From an uncultured Opitutia bacterium (GTDB lineage: Bacteria > Verrucomicrobiota > Verrucomicrobiia > Opitutales > Opitutaceae), in contig CAIUWA010000049.1 in assembly GCA_903902745.1 (NCBI GenBank), positions 1 to 56,351 of the forward strand: a stretch of DNA of 56,351 nt. The letters are read 5' to 3'. A program made the translations under genes and the position numbers. Positions 50,901 through 56,351 of the stretch are shown one piece after another; within the stretch, counting starts at the first letter, position 1, and each line of letters starts with the position of its first letter. Below the pieces are notes generated by a model, which saw only the letters and a program-made list of their open reading frames with translations, did no database searches and was not told the DNA's origin.

Positions 50901-51881
50901 CTAGACGTAAATCGGCTCCAGTTGGCTCTTGATGTAGGCGCCGCAATGCCGATAGCTGGCCAACGGTCCTTGGCGGGCGGTGTCGAGATCCACGCAGATC
51001 CATCCGCGATAGTTCACGCTTTTCAGCACCCGGTGGCATCCGGGGAAATCGACTTCCCCGTCTCCCAAGTCGTAAATGCTGGAAAAGAACTTCGCAGAGG
51101 CGGAGTCCTTGGGCAGGATGGCCTTCTTCTGACCGACGCCGCTGGCCTGCACCACATCGGCGGTCGGCGTGGTCCACCTGGAGTCCTTGTAGTCGAGAAA
51201 CCGGATCCGGTCCTTGTACCGATCGAGCGTGTCGACGACGTTGCAGCCGGCGAGATTGAGGTGGGCGGTGTCGGGCGAGAAGCCGAAGAGCTTCGGGTCG
51301 GTCATGGCCATGAACCGGTCGACCTCCGCGCGCGACTGGACCATCTGGCCCCAGTGGTTGTGCACCCCGGCGGTAAAACCCAGGCCATGCGCGATCTCGC
51401 CGATCTGATTGCAGCGGTCGCACAGCTCCTTGAATCCCTCGGGGGTGGTCCCGCCGGGTTTTTCGCGGCCAGGGGTGAAGACCACGAGGTGGTTGGCGCC
51501 GAGGTCGGCGAGGAACTGCATGGCCGTGCGCGCGTTGTCGAGGGTCTGCTGCTTCTGGGCGGGATCCTGCAGCGGCCCGTTCCAGGAGATCGTCACCGCC
51601 TGGAGGTCCCGCTTCGAGAGCTCGGCCTGCAGCTGCTCCTTGGTGATTTTGTATTTCTGCAGGAAGCCGGGGAAGCCGGTGAGACGAATGCCGGTGAACC
51701 CCGTCTCCTTCATCAGGTCGAGGATGTCTATGAAGGGGCACGGCGGAAAATAATTCCAGAGTGCCAGGCTCAGGGCCCACTTGATGTTCTTGCTGTGGGG
51801 CAAGCTGTCGGCGGCCCGAAGGAGGGCGGCGGTCAGCGGGGGTAGGGTAGCCAGGAATGCCCGGCGGGTCAGCGCGCGCAT
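50901..51881 (-). CDS. Tat-exported sugar isomerase/epimerase-like TIM barrel
   Basis: 326 residues from ATG 51881 (MRALTRRAFLATLPPLTAAL). RRAFLA is a Tat motif and the extra ~100 upstream residues are unlike protein. AP-endonuclease-2/xylose-isomerase-like fold: GFTGIRLTGFPGFL, LGANHLVVFTPGRE, HNHWGQM, DTAHLNLAG, IRFLDYKDS and WICVDLD, with His/Asp/Glu metal positions. In Bacteroides, similar proteins beside DUF1080 act on 3-keto-glycosides; that role here is an inference. The stop is 28 bp before the amidohydrolase start: same leftward unit. Confidence 0.86.
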   Translation of the reverse strand: MRALTRRAFLATLPPLTAALLRAADSLPHSKNIKWALSLALWNYFPPCPFIDILDLMKETGFTGIRLTGFPGFLQKYKITKEQLQAELSKRDLQAVTISWNGPLQDPAQKQQTLDNARTAMQFLADLGANHLVVFTPGREKPGGTTPEGFKELCDRCNQIGEIAHGLGFTAGVHNHWGQMVQSRAEVDRFMAMTDPKLFGFSPDTAHLNLAGCNVVDTLDRYKDRIRFLDYKDSRWTTPTADVVQASGVGQKKAILPKDSASAKFFSSIYDLGDGEVDFPGCHRVLKSVNYRGWICVDLDTARQGPLASYRHCGAYIKSQLEPIYV

Positions 51882-52420
51882 GAGGCGAGGTTGGATTTTT
51901 TGTTCAGGGTGTCGATCTGCAAACGGTGCCACCGTCAACTTTAGTGCTGGGTGCGCCTGTTGCGCATGACCAAATGAAATGACCGCCGAAGTTTGAAAGT
52001 AGGGCGGCTTTCCAAAGTGGTACCACGCCGATTTCTCGGAAACGTTATAAGCCTCTAAAAATTGGCAAGTTGCCGGGTATATGAAACAGGAAGAAATTAA
52101 ATTGTTCGATGCCCCGAAAAGCATCTGAGTGCGCTTAACGGCACACGCCGGCATTCCGTTTGGCAAGAGTGCAGTCAATTTCTACAACTCACTTTCGAGT
52201 TCAGTAAATATGTTGTGCCCCGCGCCGAGGGGGACCCCAGCGAGTTTGAATCCTGCATTGGAGGTTTCGTAGCCGAGAAGCTGCCCAGTGATGCATTTTC
52301 CAAAAAAAATCTACGCGTTTGGCACATAGCACGCGCCGAGCTACGGTTTGGCATGTGGGTTCGACCGTCGCTCGGTCACCTGGAATAGTGCGGGCGTAAG
52401 CTCTAACGCAGGCCGGCGGC
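51882..52420. other. 539-bp gene-free region between TIM-barrel gene and tatC
   Basis: AT-richer, no credible frame on either strand. A TTGCCA box with TATAAC 13 bp downstream is seen on the minus strand near 52046-52070, but the spacing is too short for a standard promoter. No repeats recognised. Confidence 0.55.
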
Positions 52421-53413
52421 CTACGGCACCACGGCCTTGGCTGCACGGCGCTTCTTCCAGTCCCAATACCACGCGATCCAGATGCAGGCCTCATAGAGCA
52501 GATAGAGCGGTATGCCCATCGCCACCTGCGTGATGACCTCGGGAGTGGTCAGTACCGCACCGAGGAAAAATGCGAGCACGCAGACATGCCGGCGGTAGTG
52601 GGCAAGCTGCCGGTGGGTGAGGATGCCGATCTTCACCAAAAACAGCACGACGATCGGAAACTGAAAGCCCAATCCCATGCCGAAGACGAAGCGGGTGACG
52701 AAACTGATGTAATCATCCGCGCGCCAGTCGTAGGCCTCGAAGCCGAGCAGGTTGGAATACTCCACCGAGGTGCGCAGGGCCACGGGCAGCAACAGAAAAT
52801 ACGTCGCGAGCACGCCCGCAAGAAACAAGCCCAGGCTCCAGCACACCCAGGGGCCGAAGGCGCGGCGCTCGCAGATATTCAGCGCCGGAAAAATAAAGCT
52901 CCCGATAAAATACATCCAAAACGGGGCCGATAGGATCAGCGCGCCGTAAAGCGCGATATGAAACGCCACGGAAAAACCCTCGGCCGGCCCGAAATTGTGC
53001 AGCCGGACTTTCAACGAGCTGGATTCTTCTACCGGCGCGTCCGGCGCCAGCTTGAGCGTGACCACTTGCTCCCCCCCCACTTTCGCCGTGTTCAATTGAA
53101 AGACCACATGGGGCGCCACGCCAGGAGGCAACCCCGCGAATTGCTCGCGCGAAACCACATACGGACCGAGCCGGCTTTCTCCAATTTGAAAGCTCACCGT
53201 GGGTTTCGGTTTTTCGAAAAGATTGATGTGACGCAGGGGATACTCGATCACGCTGGCGAGCTTGTTGGTGAAGGTCATGCACAGCAGCAGCGCCAAGCCG
53301 ACCGCAATCACGGAGCGGATCAGCGCTTTGCGCAGGTCGTCCAAGTGGGCCCACAATGATTTGTGGGCGCCGGACTCCGCGCCGGATTCAATTTCAATGG
53401 GATCGGGACTCAT
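52421..53413 (-). CDS. tatC: Sec-independent protein translocase subunit TatC, with enlarged first periplasmic loop
   Basis: 330 residues against ~250 in E. coli. LWAHLDDLRKALI precedes helix 1, and FIFPALNICERR keeps the conserved Glu of the second cytoplasmic/loop region. Later helices (GLFLAGVLATYFLLLPVAL, FGMGLGFQFPIVVLFL, TTPEVITQVAMGIPLYLLYE) are standard. Between helices 1 and 2 the loop is about 95 residues (E. coli ~50) and beta-rich. TatC recognises twin-arginine signals. Two Tat-signal proteins lie between it and tatA. Confidence 0.92.
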   Translation of the reverse strand: MSPDPIEIESGAESGAHKSLWAHLDDLRKALIRSVIAVGLALLLCMTFTNKLASVIEYPLRHINLFEKPKPTVSFQIGESRLGPYVVSREQFAGLPPGVAPHVVFQLNTAKVGGEQVVTLKLAPDAPVEESSSLKVRLHNFGPAEGFSVAFHIALYGALILSAPFWMYFIGSFIFPALNICERRAFGPWVCWSLGLFLAGVLATYFLLLPVALRTSVEYSNLLGFEAYDWRADDYISFVTRFVFGMGLGFQFPIVVLFLVKIGILTHRQLAHYRRHVCVLAFFLGAVLTTPEVITQVAMGIPLYLLYEACIWIAWYWDWKKRRAAKAVVP

Positions 53414-53906
53414 GCTTTAGGCCAGGGAGGAACATGCTGCGATTGCCTTCGCCGACAATTCAAGCCTTCGCATACACAGAGTGAATCAATTGGTTCTTTA
53501 TGCGGGCTTGCGACAACGTCTGAATAGTGAAGTGACAAAAATATTGGCTGGGGCGAAGTTGGCTGGATTGGAGCAATTCAAGGGTTCTTTCTGCACTTTC
53601 GAGGATTTCCTCGCTCGGGTGCGACGACGTCGACGAGCCTGATTCTTGGTGCAACGAAGACTTCCATAGAAGAATACCGTTTTGCGTTGGCGGTAATCCT
53701 AAGGTGCAGTACTTTCTAATTCCAAATTGGTGACCAGTTTCAATTCAATCGGTTGCGGCGGTGCTGGCCACCGATGTGTGACGCGCGCCTATCGGGTGGC
53801 CTTCAGTTCTCCAGCGGTGTGAGGCAGGAATCTTTTGGCGGACTTCCCGGTCCCACTCGTCGCCATGTTCCAACCCGCCTTCTTGGTCGAACCGATCGGT
53901 AGTGGA
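53414..53906. other. 493-bp region with no confident gene
   Basis: AT-richer. A 64-codon minus-strand frame (53460-53654) and protein-like stretches after the DUF1080 stop do not add up to a recognisable gene. No palindromic repeats of the left-hand classes. Confidence 0.55.
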
Positions 53907-54794
53907 CTATTTCTCGGCGTATTCCGCCGGGATCGCTGTGATCGGCTGGATCTCGATGTCGCGGTAATAGACTTCGCCGCCCTCGGTCTGCAGGCAGATC
54001 TGCCCCGAGTCCAGGGTCACCAGAGCTGAACCGTCGGGAATTTGCGCATGGTACAGCCGATTGACGACCCTTCCGTTGACAATGTGAATGCTGCTGTCGC
54101 CGAGGCAAACGAGGTCGAGGGTGTTCCACTCGCCATGCGGCTGCTCCATGTCCTCAATCCTCCTGAGGCGGTTGCCAATGGGCACTCTGGCGACAAACAC
54201 GGTCGGTGTGCCCTTGGGATCGTAGAAGTAGGATTTAACCTGACGGCCATTGACGGTGTCCGTCACGATCCGGGCAATTCCGGAGACCTCCGTCAGCCCG
54301 AGGGCAAAGAGATCGCCAAAGTCCTTTTCCTGGATCTGAAACTCGAGGCAGCGCGGCCAGGTAAGGTGGTCGATCCCGGCTGGGCCTCGCGAGAAGTAAA
54401 GTAGTCCGGCGTCGAGCGCGGCATGGGTGGTCCGCTTGTAACCCCATTTCTTCTCGCCCCATTTGACCTGCATCCGCAGGTGAAAATTGGCAAAGGTCTC
54501 GTTGGTGGTCAATACGCCGAAGCCGGCTCCGGAGACGTGGATTGCAGGGCGCCCGTCCACCGTCTCGATCATGAAGACGTGCAGCGGATCGCGGTTGAAG
54601 CCGATCGGCTCAAGGTATGCGCCCTTGTCATCGCGCTTGAGGCCGGGGACATCGGTCTCCGGCGGCGGGGCTGCCATAAATGTGCTCCAGCCTTCAAAAT
54701 CCTTACCGTTGAAGAGCGGACGCCAGCCTTCGTCAGCGCGCAGGGCGACGGTCGCCAGAAACATGCCGGAAATCAGATACCGAGAATAATGCAT
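53907..54794 (-). CDS. DUF1080 protein, 3-keto-disaccharide hydrolase-like
   Basis: 295 residues. Signal peptide MHYSRYLISGMFLATVALRA, then WRPLFNGKDFEGWS, the DUF1080 hallmark, FANFHLRMQVKW, SRGPAGIDHLTWPRCLEFQI, HGEWNTLDLVC and a closing GEVYYRDIEIQPI. ConA-like beta sandwich. Members hydrolyse 3-keto-glycosides made by Gfo/Idh/MocA-type dehydrogenases. None of those is in the window. Together with the TIM-barrel proteins it suggests an extracytoplasmic 3-keto-sugar route. Confidence 0.9.
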   Translation of the reverse strand: MHYSRYLISGMFLATVALRADEGWRPLFNGKDFEGWSTFMAAPPPETDVPGLKRDDKGAYLEPIGFNRDPLHVFMIETVDGRPAIHVSGAGFGVLTTNETFANFHLRMQVKWGEKKWGYKRTTHAALDAGLLYFSRGPAGIDHLTWPRCLEFQIQEKDFGDLFALGLTEVSGIARIVTDTVNGRQVKSYFYDPKGTPTVFVARVPIGNRLRRIEDMEQPHGEWNTLDLVCLGDSSIHIVNGRVVNRLYHAQIPDGSALVTLDSGQICLQTEGGEVYYRDIEIQPITAIPAEYAEK

Positions 54795-55271
54795 GCTAGT
54801 AAATCGCTACCTTTTATAATCCGCCGATGCAAACTTGATTTCCCCGAGGGTCGATCCATGATGCCGAACCAGGATGGGCCGAAAAGGCATCAAGCAGATG
54901 ACATCAGATGAGGCCTCGATCCTGCGCTGAAAAGCTGGATCACGTTTCTGGGTTAGGGGATTGGCTACCGGGCGCTTTACTGACTTGCCGGAACATCTGC
55001 CCTCACAGGGAGACAACTTTTTCGCGGGCTCGGCGCGCTGCCGCATGGGGCTCATCTGGTGCCCGGGCCGGACGATTGTGGCCATGGACGAAGTAAACGC
55101 ATGTCTTGGACAAATCCTTGAAAAAGCGGGGATCGTGCGAGAGCGATTTTCGCCTATCGCCCAGCTTCCACTTCGAATTGGGATGTTGCGACGCGCGTTC
55201 CTCCTTCTGACCTCGCATCGACTGGGCGCACCGCTCAATAATCGCGCGTTGGCTTTGTCTTCCCGAATATC
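54795..55271. other. 477-bp region before uppP
   Basis: No recognised gene. A 104-codon frame (TTG 54961 to 55275) touches uppP but has no convincing protein features. A weak promoter for uppP is likely in here. No left-class repeats. Confidence 0.5.
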
Positions 55272-56120
55272 GTGACCTTTCTGCAAATTCTTATTCTCGG
55301 CCTGGTGCAGGGCACCGCGGAGCTCCTGCCAGTCTCCAGTTCCGCGCATGTGATCGTCGTAGAAAAACTCATGGGCCTTGATCCTTCCAGCCCAGAGATG
55401 ACATTCCTCCTCGTCATGCTACACACCGGCACGATGTTCGCCGTGATCACATATTTCTGGCGGACCTGGCGCACCCTGTACCTATCGAGCCAATCCATCT
55501 TTCTCGCGACGATGAAGAATGTCGCCATCGCCACGTTGGCGACGGGCCTAATCGGCCTGGGACTCAAGGCCATAATTGAGAGATTTTTCCTCGATGGCGG
55601 CGATATTGAGCTCCTGTTCGCCAAGCTTCCCGTGATCGTGGCTTCACTCCTTGTCGCCGGCGGCTTGATCCTCGCTTCGAGCCGCCCAACGCGGCGCAAC
55701 GCGACGGACACGGAAATCTCTTCGCGCATTGCTGGAATCGTCGGACTTGCGCAGGGGCTCTGCCTACCTTTTCGGGGGCTCTCCCGTTCGGGTACAACTA
55801 TCTCTACCGGCCTCATGCTCAGGGTTGGCCGCCGTCAAATCGAGGCGTTCAGTTTCGCGCTCGCAGTGGTCCTGACCCCACCAGTGCTATGCCGGACAGT
55901 TCTGCGCCTGCTGAAAGCCCATCCCGAAGTGAAGGAGCCGTCGCATATGGTAGCCCTTCTGAAACCCGGACTGGCGGGCGCGGCTTGCAGCTTCGTTGCC
56001 GGCCTGCTCGCCCTGTGGCTACTGTCTCGTATGTTGGAGTCTGGCCGGTGGAAAGGATTCGGTTATTACTGCCTGGGCTTCGCTGCCTTCGTCGCTGGAC
56101 TGGCCTGGGCAGGATACTAG
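55272..56120 (+). CDS. uppP: Undecaprenyl-diphosphatase (UppP/BacA)
   Basis: 282 residues from GTG 55272, polytopic. Catalytic boxes QGTAELLPVSSSAHVIVVEK (usual QG-TEFLPVSSSGH) and LCLPFRGLSRSGTTIS (usual PGTSRSG) are slightly altered but keep Glu, Ser and Arg. It recycles the undecaprenyl carrier for cell wall synthesis and can give bacitracin resistance. The altered boxes suggest a divergent paralogue or family branch. Confidence 0.9.
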   Translation: MTFLQILILGLVQGTAELLPVSSSAHVIVVEKLMGLDPSSPEMTFLLVMLHTGTMFAVITYFWRTWRTLYLSSQSIFLATMKNVAIATLATGLIGLGLKAIIERFFLDGGDIELLFAKLPVIVASLLVAGGLILASSRPTRRNATDTEISSRIAGIVGLAQGLCLPFRGLSRSGTTISTGLMLRVGRRQIEAFSFALAVVLTPPVLCRTVLRLLKAHPEVKEPSHMVALLKPGLAGAACSFVAGLLALWLLSRMLESGRWKGFGYYCLGFAAFVAGLAWAGY

Positions 56121-56211
56121 GGAGTGTTTTAAACAGCGATGATGACTCGCCATCGACTGACATAAAAAGCTATTCGATCAACATTCCTGACACAGTCCCG
56201 CTGCTGATCTT

Positions 56212-56351
56212 TGAGGTGGACCCCGAAAGTTGGACAGGTCGGATCGTTAACCCAAAGTCAGAAGAACGATCCCAATGTCCAAAAAACGCCGTCAGCACAG
56301 TGCCCAGTTCAAAGCCCAAGTTGGTCTTGATGCCCTGAAGGGCATCGACCC
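56212..56351 (+). mobile_element. IS3-family insertion sequence, left end (cut by window)
   Basis: Terminal sequence TGAGGTGGACCCCGAAAGTT from 56212, followed by a second ggacag motif, is typical of IS3-family ends (TG start, ccga-agttggaca). A transposase orfA begins 63 bp in. The right end is beyond the window. Confidence 0.82.
56275..56351 (+). CDS. IS3-family transposase OrfA (partial, N-terminus)
   Basis: ATG 56275; 25 residues visible, beginning MSKKRRQHSAQFKAQVGLDA and continuing LKGID. This is the start of the OrfA helix-turn-helix (usual pattern KRRxHSxEFKxxVALEAL). It binds the IS ends. The rest is beyond the edge. Confidence 0.88.
   Translation, partial: MSKKRRQHSAQFKAQVGLDALKGID

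Noticed and set aside
52355-52380. gggttcgaccg as a possible copy of the tRNA-Gly 3' end (right attachment site)
   Set aside because: Only about eight bases match the T loop, with no match to the acceptor strand.
53460-53654. 64-codon minus-strand frame
   Set aside because: No ribosome binding site, no recognisable family.
53803-53900. Protein-like stretch (DEWDREVRQKI) just after the DUF1080 stop
   Set aside because: No start codon and too short to call a gene or remnant with confidence.
54961-55275. 104-codon plus-strand frame before uppP
   Set aside because: TTG start, no domain, composition not protein-like; kept as gene-free DNA.
1-56351. CRISPR arrays, rRNA genes and riboswitches
   Set aside because: I saw no regularly spaced direct repeats of CRISPR type, no rRNA segments and no recognisable riboswitch; the repeats present are palindromic and dispersed.

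Overview
This window looks like a chromosomal segment of a Verrucomicrobiota bacterium, most likely Opitutaceae (Opitutus/Lacunisphaera-like). The reasons are high GC, a DUF1501 / DUF1549-DUF1553 / 'planctomycete cytochrome c' gene group, an ECF sigma factor with a long membrane-anchored C-terminal extension, DUF1080, Tat-exported TIM-barrel proteins, and gaps filled with palindromic repeats. The genus is an inference.

Positions 1-8,020 (minus strand) hold a four-gene group of secreted haem-motif proteins: DUF1501, DUF1549/DUF1553, a cytochrome c-WD40 protein and a DUF1587/DUF1592-type protein that runs off the left edge. Upstream lies the sigma factor, whose frame is broken by one in-frame amber codon. 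Positions 10,061-27,719 are mostly housekeeping: an MBL hydrolase, a rhamnogalacturonan-acetylesterase-like SGNH hydrolase, lipoproteins, priA, fur, a TPR protein, a PMT-like membrane protein, a hemW / exported DUF62 / M23 peptidase operon, an EEP nuclease, a Ste24-like protease, xseB and dxs.

Positions 27,812-38,051 form an L-arabinose locus. A YtfQ-YtfR-YtfT-YjfF type furanose ABC transporter plus a secreted lectin-like protein run leftward. araB, araA and araD run rightward from the shared 293-bp gap. With the CE12-type esterase this suggests growth on pectin or arabinan side chains.

At 38,744 a tRNA-Gly(CCC) is followed at once by a tyrosine integrase, an excisionase-like protein, a MobF/TrwC relaxase-helicase, a PIN toxin-antitoxin pair, a CCGG-rich repeat patch that could be oriT, and a four-gene plasmid-like operon with a ParA-like ATPase. 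This is probably an integrative mobilizable element; no type IV secretion genes and no right attachment site are visible. Further right (47.9-56.1 kb) come a DUF4405 cytochrome-like gene without a normal start, tatA, two Tat-signal TIM-barrel proteins, tatC, a DUF1080 (3-keto-disaccharide hydrolase-type) protein and uppP. An IS3-family element begins at the right edge.

The intergenic DNA is the most unusual part. Left of the tRNA I find at least three repeat classes: REP-type elements with a GTAG foot and unrelated hairpins, palindromes made of degenerate 8-9 nt words, and a three-copy ~120-bp element. I find none of them right of the tRNA, which suggests the right third of the window has a separate, more recently acquired history.
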